Shown here one piece after another: positions 27,733 to 36,305 of a stretch of 64,000 nt of DNA. Under the pieces are notes generated by a model that saw nothing but the letters and a program-made list of their open reading frames with translations, made no database searches and had not been told where the DNA came from. The stretch covers positions 1 to 64,000 of the forward strand of contig MKZN01000010.1 in the NCBI GenBank assembly GCA_001938995.1, in the 5' to 3' direction. A program made the position numbers and the translations under genes. The DNA is from Bacillus pumilus. Lineage in GTDB: Bacteria > Bacillota > Bacilli > Bacillales > Bacillaceae. Each line of letters opens with the position of its first letter. The stretch's first letter is position 1.

Positions 27733-28668
27733 ATGAGCTTGAAAAAGAAATGGTTCGTCTTACTCGCCTCTATACTATTTCCACTCATTGCAATCGGCAT
27801 TTTCTTCACCAATAAAATGATGTATATTCGCCAATTAACGGATGAAGAGCTTGTCCAACGTGAAACAGATGAAGGTCATTATCATCACGAGGACTTTCAA
27901 CAACTCAAAAAAGAGAAAGTTTGTATCTCTTCACCTTTTGGTTATGAATTGCATGGATATTTTGTGCCGCGCGCCCATACCACACGAACCATCATCCTTT
28001 GCCATGGCGTCACAGTCAGTCTGATCAATTCAGTCAAATATATGAAATTATTTCAAAAGCTCGGCTGGAATGTGCTGCTTTATGATCACAGAAGGCACGG
28101 CATGAGTGGCGGCAAAACCACTAGTTATGGATATTATGAAAAAGAGGATTTAGCGCAGGTTGTTAAATGGCTGAGGATAAGGCTCGGTCCCAGTGCCATC
28201 ATCGGCATACACGGAGAGTCAATGGGTGCAGTCACTACCTTGTTATATGCTGCAAAGCCTGAAGCAAACGCAAATTTTTACATTGCCGACTGCCCTTTCG
28301 CTTCCTTTGAAGAACAGCTAATCTATCGATTAAAAACGGATTTTCGCCTTTCAGGCAATTGGATCCTTCCACTGAGTGATCAAGTACTTAAATGGCGAGA
28401 TGGATACCGCATTCGACAAGTGGCTCCCCTTGATGTCATTGATCAGGTGAAAGAGCCAGTTCTATTTATTCATAGCCGTCATGATGACTATATTCCATGT
28501 GAACAAAGCCAAAAGTTATATGAGCGTAAGAATGGCGATAAACAATTATTTATTGCGCCAAATGGTGCGCATGCCATGTCTTTTAGCGAAAATAAGGAAG
28601 CTTACGAACAAGAAGTCCAATCTTTTCTTCAAACATATGAATTGAATCAAGATAAAAGAGGAGAATGA
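27733..28668 (+). CDS. yqkD: Alpha/beta hydrolase YqkD, membrane-anchored
   Basis: A serine hydrolase of unknown substrate, 311 residues. A short basic start and one membrane helix (WFVLLASILFPLIAIGIFFT) anchor it. The nucleophile elbow is GIHGESMGA (about 158-166), the strand-4 motif LYDHRRHGMSGG precedes it, and the acid and histidine fall in HSRHDDYIP and PNGAHAMSF. AAAGGAAGA precedes the ATG. It converges on rap. Confidence 0.9.
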   Translation: MSLKKKWFVLLASILFPLIAIGIFFTNKMMYIRQLTDEELVQRETDEGHYHHEDFQQLKKEKVCISSPFGYELHGYFVPRAHTTRTIILCHGVTVSLINSVKYMKLFQKLGWNVLLYDHRRHGMSGGKTTSYGYYEKEDLAQVVKWLRIRLGPSAIIGIHGESMGAVTTLLYAAKPEANANFYIADCPFASFEEQLIYRLKTDFRLSGNWILPLSDQVLKWRDGYRIRQVAPLDVIDQVKEPVLFIHSRHDDYIPCEQSQKLYERKNGDKQLFIAPNGAHAMSFSENKEAYEQEVQSFLQTYELNQDKRGE

Positions 28669-28690
28669 ACGGTTGTCCACCTCCTCTTTT
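28654..28690. terminator. Bidirectional terminator between yqkD and rap-phr
   Basis: AAAAGAGGAG (28654-28663) pairs with CTCCTCTTTT (28681-28690). The yqkD stop lies inside the hairpin. Confidence 0.8.
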
Positions 28691-28693
28691 GTG

Positions 28694-29956
28694 CTAACTT
28701 ATCCGATAGTCACCACTGTTGTATGGTGTCTGCCCGCTAGCTCCATATGACTCTCTTCCGATTGTGGCTGACTCATGACCGATAATCCTGCAGTTGCTGC
28801 CAATAAAAGAACTATCAAACTCATTTTCATATAAATGACCCCCATTTTGAATTTTTGAAATTGCTTGAATTTTCCGTTCGTAAAATCGAGTGGATGCTTC
28901 AAATAGTCCGAGCTCATTATAATAATGAGCCGCATCAAGTGCTAATTCCTCAATATCCGGGTATAAGCGCTTGTCCTCCAACAGGTCTAATGTATCGACT
29001 ATGATCTTTATTTCTGCATCTACGTACAATGCTTTTAAAAACTGAAATTTGCAAATGTAAATGTCATCTTCTAATTCACAGGCTTTCATAATACCTTGTT
29101 GATAGAGGGTTAACGACTCTTCTATTTGTTTTTGTTTAAATAGGATTTGTGTCAGCATAAATAGTGGGTCTAGAGAGCGATTTAGATGGGTTAAATTCTC
29201 CTTTTCAAACACTTCAAGAGAGTCCTTCAGATAACGACTTGCTTCCGCAAGATCGTTCTTTTGGTAATAGCAGTTACCTAAGTTGAAAAGGGCCGAACCT
29301 ATGACTCGAGGATTTCCAATTGATCGTGCTCGCTTAAGAGCATTTTTAAAGTAGGGTAATGCATGATCATAGCATTTCAGATCATCATAGTTTGCACCAA
29401 TGACAAATTCACAGTGGATGATTCTTAGCGTGTACGTTCTGTAGGCAGAATACGTATCTAACGCTTGCAAAGCATAGTGCATTGAAAAGTGGGTTTGTTT
29501 CATGTGGTAGTATACTTCTGCTAATTTAAAATAAAATTCTGCTCTTTCTATATCATCCGATATGAGATTGAGCTTTTTTTCTGCTGAACGGTAATAAGCA
29601 ATGGCACTTAAATAGTTTCTCTGTTCAAATTCAAACATACCTCTGAAAAAATGAACATAGTATTCAAGCATATCCGTTAGTTTCGTTTGCGAATGTTCGA
29701 TCATTCCTAGAAGCTTCTTAATATCTTCATCATTTGAGGCTTTCTTTGCTGGTTCAAAATATTCAAGCATGACCTTATGACGAAAATCCATTAGCTGGTA
29801 AAACAGTAACAGGTTTTGATCCTGCTCCATTTCAAGGATTTCCTGCTCGACCTCCGCCTTCAGCTTCTCTGCTTTCATGACATGAAATCCACAAATTTGC
29901 CTATACCATTCGTTTATTTTGATTCCAACCTGAGGCGATGACAGCTTGAGCTTCAA
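28694..29956 (-). CDS. Rap-family response-regulator aspartate phosphatase/anti-activator, with extended C-terminus
   Basis: Rap proteins bind Spo0F, ComA or DegU and are silenced by a Phr peptide. This one has an N-terminal three-helix bundle (about 1-75) and TPR repeats (for example RAEFYFKLAEVYYHMKQTHFSMHYALQAL and GSALFNLGNCYYQKNDLAEASRYLKDSL). It is 420 residues; the family end (FYERKIQAISKIQNGGHLYE) falls at about 377, the usual length, but no stop follows and 43 further residues are read through the entire phr gene in another frame. The start is a TTG at 29956 about 12 bases after GGAGG. A perfect ComA box lies upstream. I cannot assign its target. Confidence 0.92.
   Translation of the reverse strand: MKLKLSSPQVGIKINEWYRQICGFHVMKAEKLKAEVEQEILEMEQDQNLLLFYQLMDFRHKVMLEYFEPAKKASNDEDIKKLLGMIEHSQTKLTDMLEYYVHFFRGMFEFEQRNYLSAIAYYRSAEKKLNLISDDIERAEFYFKLAEVYYHMKQTHFSMHYALQALDTYSAYRTYTLRIIHCEFVIGANYDDLKCYDHALPYFKNALKRARSIGNPRVIGSALFNLGNCYYQKNDLAEASRYLKDSLEVFEKENLTHLNRSLDPLFMLTQILFKQKQIEESLTLYQQGIMKACELEDDIYICKFQFLKALYVDAEIKIIVDTLDLLEDKRLYPDIEELALDAAHYYNELGLFEASTRFYERKIQAISKIQNGGHLYENEFDSSFIGSNCRIIGHESATIGRESYGASGQTPYNSGDYRIS
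28699..28830 (-). CDS. Phr signalling peptide precursor, nested in rap
   Basis: A 43-residue peptide precursor in a different frame from rap, starting at the point where Rap proteins usually end. It has a signal-peptide-like hydrophobic stretch (MSLIVLLLAATAGLSVMS) and a polar tail. The ribosome site is GGGGG about seven bases before the ATG at 28830. Phr pentapeptides often read xRxxT; the internal GRHHT (33-37) fits this and is my candidate signal, though the C-terminal VVTIG is possible. Export and import of a short signal inhibiting the cognate Rap is the family role. Confidence 0.75.
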   Translation of the reverse strand: MKMSLIVLLLAATAGLSVMSQPQSEESHMELAGRHHTTVVTIG

Positions 29957-29997
29957 TTCACTTTGGCACCTCCCTCCTCATATACGATACATGTTGT

Positions 29998-30003
29998 ATT
30001 CTA
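29998..30003 (-). promoter_or_regulatory. -10 element of the rap promoter
   Basis: TAGAAT on the minus strand, without a good -35 box at 17 bases, as is usual for promoters that need an activator. Start of transcription would be near 29991. Confidence 0.45.
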
Positions 30004-30051
30004 TCATATTTCCTCGAATGGAAAAATATGAAAAGTCGTTTTTTGTAAAGT

Positions 30052-30067
30052 TTGCGGTATCCCGCAA
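30052..30067. promoter_or_regulatory. ComA binding site upstream of rap
   Basis: TTGCGGTATCCCGCAA is a perfect match to the ComA box TTGCGGnnnnCCGCAA. Its centre is about 68 bases upstream of the inferred start of the rap transcript, like other ComA-activated rap and srf promoters. Confidence 0.88.
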
Positions 30068-30225
30068 TAATCGCTCTCTTTGCCCATTTTTCGGCATTTA
30101 CAGCCTTTTTTTATTCCTTTCTTTCTCATCTTGTCGAAATGGATGCTGAAAGCTATATTTTGCCCTGTCAAAAGAGATTTTTCTAGATTAGACACGCCTT
30201 GCGATTTGGTGAGATGATGAATGCA

Positions 30226-30253
30226 CAAAAAAACCCTTTTAAAAAAAGGGCTT
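30226..30253 (-). terminator. Terminator after yqkC
   Basis: AAGCCCTTTT pairs with AAAAGGG and is followed by seven T residues on the minus strand. Confidence 0.75.
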
Positions 30254-30491
30254 ATAACACATCCGTTACTTGTTCCATATTCTCTTTAATCCAATTCACA
30301 GCTAATTCGAGCGTCGGGAATTCTTCTGTTTCAAATGTGACTTCATCTTGAAGAAGCCAAACATCTTTTTTCACTGAATCCATTCCGCCTATTGACCAGT
30401 GCAGAAGGCTATAGGGATGATTGTTATTTAAAAACGACACCCATGTTTTATTCTGTGCCGTATGTTGTATCACTTTCAGCTTTTGATCCAC
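30252..30491 (-). CDS. yqkC: YqkC, DUF2552 protein
   Basis: Function unknown. The 79-residue soluble protein has [27 protein letters not shown] (about 10-36) and ends [14 protein letters not shown], typical of DUF2552. It lies 12 bases downstream of yqkB and in the same order as in B. subtilis (yqkB-yqkC). Confidence 0.85.
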   Translation of the reverse strand: MDQKLKVIQHTAQNKTWVSFLNNNHPYSLLHWSIGGMDSVKKDVWLLQDEVTFETEEFPTLELAVNWIKENMEQVTDVL

Positions 30492-30503
30492 TACATTTCC
30501 ACC

Positions 30504-30830
30504 TTACTTTACAAGTATACCCATTCTCGGGCTGAGTATTTGTTGAGGACTTTTCAACATGAGTGTATTTGCTTTTTCATTCAAATCAATCTTCATTTCT
30601 TCGTCAAAAAATACCTTTTGTGCTGTTTGGATATACAGCTTAAATGACTGATTGTGGTCGAGCTGCTCCCACTCACCTGTTCTTTCACTTGTGAGCCATA
30701 TCATTGGAACACCACTTACCGCACAGCCGCATCCATCTGTATCATAGCGAAGAAGTAGTTCTTTTGTTTCATGTGCTGCTTGTTGCTTTTTCATAAACGT
30801 TGCTGCAGATTCTGTTATTTGAATGTACAT
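30504..30830 (-). CDS. yqkB: YqkB, HesB/IscA-like protein
   Basis: A 108-residue protein with the iron-sulfur-biosynthesis (HesB-like) fold. It starts MYIQITESAATFMKKQQ and has the family core LLLRYDTDGCGCAVSGVPMIWL (about 27-48) with a CGC pair. True A-type carriers have three cysteines; here the C-terminal pair is missing, so a cluster-carrier role is doubtful. The ATG at 30830 is chosen over 30863 because of family length. Upstream of yqkC. Confidence 0.83.
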   Translation of the reverse strand: MYIQITESAATFMKKQQAAHETKELLLRYDTDGCGCAVSGVPMIWLTSERTGEWEQLDHNQSFKLYIQTAQKVFFDEEMKIDLNEKANTLMLKSPQQILSPRMGILVK

Positions 30831-30942
30831 GGACGACCATCCTTTTTTCGTTGATTGTTCCATTGTAACATATCAACAAATGATTAAACATGTTGACACC
30901 CTTGCCAGTTACGGCTTCAACATACTTTGTGCTATGTAATGG

Positions 30943-31923
30943 TCATTCACTTGTCTGATCATTTGTCTTAAGCTGCTTTGACCAATTGTACGCCTCTTGC
31001 TCAATTTCTTTAATAATCGCATCTTTTCCGTTGATATAACTTGCTATATCCTCCGGATGTGCTTTCGCTAATTGGCGCTTTTTATGGGCATAGGCATCGG
31101 CACGTTCAGGTGCTGCTCTTAAATAATCTCGGAACACCAAATGCCTTTTCACATCATCATGTCCAGTTTCATAGGCGTGAACGTGATGTGAGCGGCTCAA
31201 GCCGCCTTTTCTAAAAAAACGTCTTCCTTTGAGTCCATTTTCTCCAAGCGGTTCATACCCTAGCTGACGAAACAGGTGGTTACACTTATCTAATTCGCTC
31301 ACATGCTTCACCTCTAGCAGGATATCAATAATAGGCTTAGCGGCCATTCCTTTGACTGACGTACTGCCAATGTGGTGACCTTCTACCCAGTTATCGCCCA
31401 CCACCTTTTTCAGCTTGTCAAGCTCATGGTGATATTGTTCTGGCCAGCTCGTTTGATATTCAACCACTTCCACCTTTCGAAGCATTGAACGTTCCATCTT
31501 TGTTAACATCAGATTGTTTTCTACTTGCAAACTAGTCGTCTGTTTAAACCCAAGCTTTTCATAGAGCTGAATCGCTGGGATATTCGCTTCCGCCGTGGTG
31601 AGCTCGATTGGTAGTTGATGTTCGATAATGGATTGCATCAGCTTTGTTCCGATTCCTTGATGGACATGCTGAGGGTGTACGGCTAATCGGCAGAGGACGA
31701 TCCGGTCCTCATGCATTTCATATGAAGCGATCCCTAACAAAGCCCCTTTTCTTTCAAACCCGATGAACATCTCATCTGTTTCCATTATGGCTTTGACCGT
31801 TTCTTTTAAGGGCGGTAAATCTTGATAGCCGATTTGCTCTGCTTCCCGCTGATATGCCGCCAATTGGATATGTAATATTTGTTTTGCTTGTTCTTTATTT
31901 TGTTGATCTAGCCGAATGATCAT
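30943..31923 (-). CDS. yqkA: YqkA, two-domain GNAT acetyltransferase and GrpB/UPF0157 protein
   Basis: A fusion of two domains. Residues about 1-150 form a GNAT acetyltransferase ([21 protein letters not shown], about 81-101, then [13 protein letters not shown]). Residues about 152-315 form a GrpB/UPF0157 domain of the nucleotidyltransferase superfamily ([31 protein letters not shown], then GRRFFRKGG and HHVHAYETG). Substrates are unknown. The same architecture exists in B. subtilis YqkA. Its start overlaps the stop of the preceding acetyltransferase gene by four bases. Confidence 0.88.
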   Translation of the reverse strand: MIIRLDQQNKEQAKQILHIQLAAYQREAEQIGYQDLPPLKETVKAIMETDEMFIGFERKGALLGIASYEMHEDRIVLCRLAVHPQHVHQGIGTKLMQSIIEHQLPIELTTAEANIPAIQLYEKLGFKQTTSLQVENNLMLTKMERSMLRKVEVVEYQTSWPEQYHHELDKLKKVVGDNWVEGHHIGSTSVKGMAAKPIIDILLEVKHVSELDKCNHLFRQLGYEPLGENGLKGRRFFRKGGLSRSHHVHAYETGHDDVKRHLVFRDYLRAAPERADAYAHKKRQLAKAHPEDIASYINGKDAIIKEIEQEAYNWSKQLKTNDQTSE

Positions 31924-32399
31924 GCCTTGGCCTCCAGCTTTTTCACAAATATCACACGGTCTTCATGAAGACCATCATAATCTGAAAAAACCGAGATGCC
32001 GTCTACTGTTTTGTCTCCCTTTTCTATCTGAAAACCGAGCTTTGTATGGTAAGCAATGGAGACTTTATTGCTAGGCGCTGTTATAGCCTTTATCATGGTT
32101 CTTCCTTCCTTTTTAGCAGCTTCATAAAACGCTTGATAGAGGATTTTGCCGATCTTTAGTTTGCGGTGGTCTGGATGTACCCCAACAAAGTGAATATACG
32201 CTTCATCTAAATGAGATTGTGATAAAAAACCTACTAAAAACCCAATCAGCTCCCCCTTCTCAACGACAACAAAACTGGTTTGCTGAAAATGTTCAAAAAA
32301 TAGCTTCGGTAATTTCGCACGCAAATCACGGCCTCCCCACCAATTTTGAATCACGGATGTGATGGCATCAAAATCTGACGGCTGCACTTGACGTATCAT
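31920..32399 (-). CDS. yqjY: GNAT acetyltransferase (YqjY-like)
   Basis: An N-acetyltransferase of 159 residues from the ATG at 32399 ([17 protein letters not shown]). The acetyl-CoA motif is [20 protein letters not shown] (about 79-98) and the C-terminal part reads [13 protein letters not shown]. Substrate unknown. It forms a two-gene unit with yqkA. The symbol follows synteny with B. subtilis and is moderately sure. Confidence 0.78.
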   Translation of the reverse strand: MIRQVQPSDFDAITSVIQNWWGGRDLRAKLPKLFFEHFQQTSFVVVEKGELIGFLVGFLSQSHLDEAYIHFVGVHPDHRKLKIGKILYQAFYEAAKKEGRTMIKAITAPSNKVSIAYHTKLGFQIEKGDKTVDGISVFSDYDGLHEDRVIFVKKLEAKA

Positions 32400-32660
32400 G
32401 ATAGCCTCGCCCCTTTTCATTTTTGTCTGACTTGTTCTCTTTTTTCTAACATAGAAAAGCTGTTTGTTTCAATCGTCTACTTGTCTGACCGTCCCCTTCA
32501 GGAACTGCTCTGTTGATTCTTCGTTTTTCAGCCGCTATCTCCTTTTAATTCTTCACACTTATTTCAAAAAGTGTACTTTTTGGACAAAGGTTTCATTCTT
32601 TTGTTATGTTAAGATGGTTCTTATAGGATTTGTGAGAATTGTTTATTGGAGATGATGATA

Positions 32661-33110
32661 TTGGTTTGGATTGTGATTTCGCTTGTTGTGTTTAGCCTTT
32701 TAAAACTACTTGTCACCTCGCTACCTTCTGGTGTAGTCGAGCGCCTATTTAGACGTTATGCAGTGCATGCAAAAGTAACAAGTGATCAAACTAACATGAC
32801 TTTTCAAGGTCGTCCGCTCGATGACCAACAAAAATTTCAAGTAATTCAATATTTTAATGAAGCGACTTTTATTGAACGTTACTATATTTATCCTGGAGAT
32901 GAAGAGCGTTTTCTTCATCCGAGTGATGGACCTGTGCCGCTTACGATGCAAACGAAGATTGGCAAGCATGACATCACCCTCTTTCTTTTTCATTATGATG
33001 ACCATGTGGATGTGGTTCGTCAGTATACGCATAAGCCAAAGAAAAAACTGACGGCTTACCGTTTGCAATCTGAACCGCTTCAAACATTCCAGCACATGGC
33101 ACATGCCTAA
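32661..33110 (+). CDS. YfmQ-like membrane-anchored protein
   Basis: Function unknown. One N-terminal membrane helix (VWIVISLVVFSLLKLLV) is followed by a soluble domain with VVERLFRRYAVHAKV, YFNEATFIERYYIYPGDEERFLHP and FLFHYDDHVDVVRQYTHK, which I match to the YfmQ family. The best start is the TTG at 32661, nine bases after GGAG; the ATGs at 32652 and 32655 overlap or crowd that site. It is inserted between the acetyltransferase unit and polY2 and has its own terminator. Confidence 0.72.
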   Translation: MVWIVISLVVFSLLKLLVTSLPSGVVERLFRRYAVHAKVTSDQTNMTFQGRPLDDQQKFQVIQYFNEATFIERYYIYPGDEERFLHPSDGPVPLTMQTKIGKHDITLFLFHYDDHVDVVRQYTHKPKKKLTAYRLQSEPLQTFQHMAHA

Positions 33111-33128
33111 TATACGTTCATTTTTATC

Positions 33129-33158
33129 AGACGAAGTGTGAGACACTTCGTCTTTTTT
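33129..33158 (+). terminator. Terminator after the YfmQ-like gene
   Basis: AGACGAAGTGT-gag-ACACTTCGTCT followed by a T-run. Confidence 0.9.
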
Positions 33159-33218
33159 GTTCCCTTGTCTTTGTATCTTATGAATGATTTACCAGTATCC
33201 AATTCACCTCCTACCGGT

Positions 33219-33243
33219 TACAATAGAAACAGAACATATGTTC
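33219..33243 (+). promoter_or_regulatory. LexA (SOS) operator and -10 element of polY2
   Basis: GAACATATGTTC at 33232-33243 is a perfect palindrome matching the Bacillus LexA box core GAAC-N4-GTTC. TACAAT (33219-33224), a likely -10 element, lies just upstream, so LexA would block the start of transcription. Confidence 0.85.
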
Positions 33244-33259
33244 TAAGAGGTGGATAACA

Positions 33260-34492
33260 ATGAATGAAAGAACGATTATGCTTGTCGATATGCAGTCATT
33301 TTATGCGTCAGTAGAAAAAGTGGAGGCTCCTCACCTTGAGCATGTGCCGCTCATTGTTTCAGGAGATCCAGAGCGGCGAAGCGGAGTTGTGCTGGCTGCC
33401 TGCCCTCTCGCTAAGAAACGAGGCGTTCAAAATGCATCAAGATTATGGGAAGCGCAGGAGAAATGCCCCGAAGCAGTCGTGGTACGTCCGCGGATGCAGC
33501 GTTATCTTGATATCTCTGTCATGATGACAGAACTACTTGAACAATACACAGACCTTGTGGAACCGTATTCGATTGATGAACAGTTTCTTGATGTGACTGG
33601 CAGTCTGACACTACACGGCTCCCCACACGAAATCGCTCAAAATATACAAACAACCATCATGAACCAGACTGGCATTTACGCACGTGTTGGCATCGGTCCT
33701 AATAAAGTGCTTGCTAAAATGGCCTGTGACCATTTTGCTAAAAAAAACACATCTGGCATCTATGAACTAAGTACAGATCGAGTGGCTACTGATTTATGGC
33801 CACTTCCGATCGGAACATTATTTGGTGTCGGCAAACGAATGGAGCATCATTTAAAACGAATGGGAATCAGCACGATTGGGACGCTTGCTACTTATCCGTT
33901 AGACCGGCTAAAAAAGCGTTGGGGAATCAATGGGGAGCTCCTGCAGCGAACAGCTTTGGGACACGATCCCTCCCCAGTCACCACACACACTCATGATCAG
34001 CAAAAAGCCATTGGACATCATATGACTCTGCCGCATGACTATGCATCTTTTGAGGACATTAAGGTCGCCCTTCTTGAATTGAGTGAAGAGGTAGCTAGGC
34101 GGGCACGTTTTAAGCATTATCTTGGTCAGACGGTCTCTGTTGGTGTCAGAGGAGCTGATTTTTCACAACCGACAGGATTTCATAGACAAATCAAACTCCA
34201 TTCACCTACTCAGTACGGTGCAGATATTGCAGAGGCAGCCATTCAGTTATGTCAAAAGCACTGGGATGGTCAACCCATTCGCAGTGTTGGCATTACCCTC
34301 TCACAGCTCCAGCCTGACAACCAATATCAGCTCACTTTATTTGATCACCATTTAAAAAAAGACAAACTGAGCAAAGTATTTGATGCGATTCATATCAAGT
34401 ACGGGCCTGCTGCACTGCTGCATGCTTCATCATTGACACGCGCAGGGCAGGCATATCACCGCGCCGAAAAAATTGGCGGTCACTATAAATAA
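33260..34492 (+). CDS. polY2: Y-family DNA polymerase PolY2 (YqjW)
   Basis: An error-prone translesion polymerase (UvrX/UmuC-like), 410 residues. The metal-binding motif 1 is MLVDMQSFYASVEK (about 7-20, Asp10) and motif 2 is VEPYSIDEQFLDVTG (about 100-114, Asp and Glu in SIDE). A helix-hairpin-helix (IGTLFGVGKRMEHHLKRMGI) and the little-finger domain follow. AGAGGTGG precedes the ATG. An SOS box drives it together with yqjX, a YolD-like gene 15 bases downstream, the usual pairing. Confidence 0.94.
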   Translation: MNERTIMLVDMQSFYASVEKVEAPHLEHVPLIVSGDPERRSGVVLAACPLAKKRGVQNASRLWEAQEKCPEAVVVRPRMQRYLDISVMMTELLEQYTDLVEPYSIDEQFLDVTGSLTLHGSPHEIAQNIQTTIMNQTGIYARVGIGPNKVLAKMACDHFAKKNTSGIYELSTDRVATDLWPLPIGTLFGVGKRMEHHLKRMGISTIGTLATYPLDRLKKRWGINGELLQRTALGHDPSPVTTHTHDQQKAIGHHMTLPHDYASFEDIKVALLELSEEVARRARFKHYLGQTVSVGVRGADFSQPTGFHRQIKLHSPTQYGADIAEAAIQLCQKHWDGQPIRSVGITLSQLQPDNQYQLTLFDHHLKKDKLSKVFDAIHIKYGPAALLHASSLTRAGQAYHRAEKIGGHYK

Positions 34493-34507
34493 TGGAGGCG
34501 AACAACG

Positions 34508-34870
34508 ATGAATCCCAATAAATTAACACCAGGATACAACATCATGTGGGAGTCAAGCCGAATGATGCTGCCAGAGCACCGGGAGCAGCTTCTTTTTCAA
34601 AAGCGAAAGAAAAAAGAATACACGCCCCTCCCGCTGAGTGCTGATCAATTAGAAGAAATGAATTTTCTGATGACTCAGTCCATTACCGAGGATCAAGCAA
34701 TTTGCATTACCTATGTATCCTCTGGCATGAAAACCCAGTTTTGGGGATGGGTCAAATCCATTCATTATGAAACGCAGCGTATGAAAATGGTGAATGATGA
34801 AGATGTTCTAGATGTTTCCTTACAGCAAATTGTCTCGATTGAATCAAAAGCAGACTATCTTGATGAATAA
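34508..34870 (+). CDS. yqjX: YolD-like protein YqjX
   Basis: YolD proteins accompany UmuC/UvrX-type polymerases in Bacilli and are thought to serve as a UmuD-like partner; direct evidence is limited. The 120 residues contain LTPGYNIMWESSRMMLPEHREQLL (about 6-29) and VKSIHYETQRMKMVNDEDVLDVSLQQIVSIE, the family hallmarks. GGAGGCG stands before the ATG. Cotranscribed with polY2. Confidence 0.9.
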   Translation: MNPNKLTPGYNIMWESSRMMLPEHREQLLFQKRKKKEYTPLPLSADQLEEMNFLMTQSITEDQAICITYVSSGMKTQFWGWVKSIHYETQRMKMVNDEDVLDVSLQQIVSIESKADYLDE

Positions 34871-35037
34871 AGGCATCTTCAAACGGAAGAACTTGGCGAA
34901 GCTAGCCGCCAGAAGTTCATAACCGATGAAGGCTTCTCCATCACATGACGGATCATCCCTCCATCAAATTGTGTATTTAATTCGCACAATTTTTCATGTA
35001 TGATTGGAATATCTTACAAAATCAAGGGAGAAGCAGC

Positions 35038-36273
35038 ATGAAAAATAATTTACGTACTTTACATCCGCTTAGTTGGACGATCATCATCGGCACCATATTT
35101 GGCCGAATGGCAACGTCCATGAGCATCCCGTTTTTAGCTGTTTATTTGACACAGGTCAAAGGCGCATCCGCTTCGTCAGCGGGTCTCATCATTGCCGTCA
35201 GCTCTCTTATTGGGATCGTTGCAAGTTTTTACGGCGGCTACATTTCTGACCGAATCGGCAGAAAAAAAGTCATGCTTCTATCTATCTTTGGTTGGACACT
35301 TGTCTTTGTCGGATTTGCGTTTGCAGATGATATCTGGGTCTTCTTTGTGATGAATGCCTTAAACGGACTGTGCCGGGCACTGTTTGAGCCAACATCTAAA
35401 GCACTCTTATCAGATGTGACCCCATCAAACATTCGGCTGTTTGTCTTCAATTTAAGGTATACGGCGATTAACATTGGCGTGATCTTTGGACCCCTGCTTG
35501 GGTTATATCTAGGATCATCAAAAACCACCATACCGTTTCTAGCTGCTGCCTTCATTTACTTTTTATACGGATTCACGCTAGCATGGCAATTTAAAAAACA
35601 TCCAGTGGTCAATCCAGAGAGTACCAAACAAATAAATGTCAAAAAAGCCTTATCTATTATACGGAAAGATACAGTGTTTACCATTATCCTTATCGGCATT
35701 ACCTTATGTTCGTTCGGCTACTCCCATCTAAGCTCGACCCTCCCTCAATATTTATCGGCGTCACCGGTTATTGAGAATGGTCCGAAACTGTTTGGGTATC
35801 TTTTATCTTTAAATGCTGTCGTTGTCATTGTTGTTCAATATCCGCTCATCATGATCGCTAAGCGGTATTCGACCATTTTGTCTTTGACTACAGGTAATGT
35901 TCTTCTTGCAGGCAGTTTATTTGCTTTGGCATTTTCACAAAGCCTAGGTGCACTCGCTCTCATCATTGTGGTATTTACGATTGGAGAGGTGCTGCTCTTC
36001 GCGATGATGGATCTGTTTGTAGACAATATTGCAAAACCGGATATGAAAGGATCGTACTTTGGTGCGATGGGCTTTTCGCAACTCGGCAGTGTCATCGGAC
36101 CGTGGGCGGGCGGTTTGTGCATTGACTTATTTGGCGCAGACCATCCACTATCCATTTTTTCGGTTCTGTCGATTGTCACCGTAATCGGTGTTCCGTTTTT
36201 ACTCATTGGATACTACCGTTTCAAAAGACGATCCGCGGCTACCGTTGCTGTTAAAATCAGTGCAGATCATTAA
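35038..36273 (+). CDS. yqjV: MFS transporter YqjV
   Basis: A 12-helix major facilitator permease of 411 residues, likely a drug or metabolite exporter; substrate unknown. The ATG at 35038 follows GGGAGAAGC. The conserved loop 2-3 motif is GGYISDRIGRKKVMLLS (about 65-81). The C-terminal tail is basic (RFKRRSAATVAVK). The interval before it (34871-35037) holds no gene and no clear promoter. It converges on coaA with a shared terminator. Confidence 0.88.
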   Translation: MKNNLRTLHPLSWTIIIGTIFGRMATSMSIPFLAVYLTQVKGASASSAGLIIAVSSLIGIVASFYGGYISDRIGRKKVMLLSIFGWTLVFVGFAFADDIWVFFVMNALNGLCRALFEPTSKALLSDVTPSNIRLFVFNLRYTAINIGVIFGPLLGLYLGSSKTTIPFLAAAFIYFLYGFTLAWQFKKHPVVNPESTKQINVKKALSIIRKDTVFTIILIGITLCSFGYSHLSSTLPQYLSASPVIENGPKLFGYLLSLNAVVVIVVQYPLIMIAKRYSTILSLTTGNVLLAGSLFALAFSQSLGALALIIVVFTIGEVLLFAMMDLFVDNIAKPDMKGSYFGAMGFSQLGSVIGPWAGGLCIDLFGADHPLSIFSVLSIVTVIGVPFLLIGYYRFKRRSAATVAVKISADH

Positions 36274-36302
36274 GAAAACCGCTCTTATGTGAGCGGTTTT
36301 CA
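36274..36302. terminator. Bidirectional terminator between yqjV and coaA
   Basis: GAAAACCGCTC (36274-36284) pairs with GAGCGGTTTTC (36291-36301). Confidence 0.85.
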
Positions 36303-36305
36303 TTT

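Noticed and set aside
30004..30228. 74-codon minus-strand frame upstream of rap
   Set aside because: It overlaps the ComA box and the rap promoter, has no ribosome site and no recognisable product.
30504..30830. YqkB as a normal IscA-type iron-sulfur carrier
   Set aside because: Only the CGC pair is visible and the C-terminal cysteines of IscA are absent, so a carrier role was not asserted.
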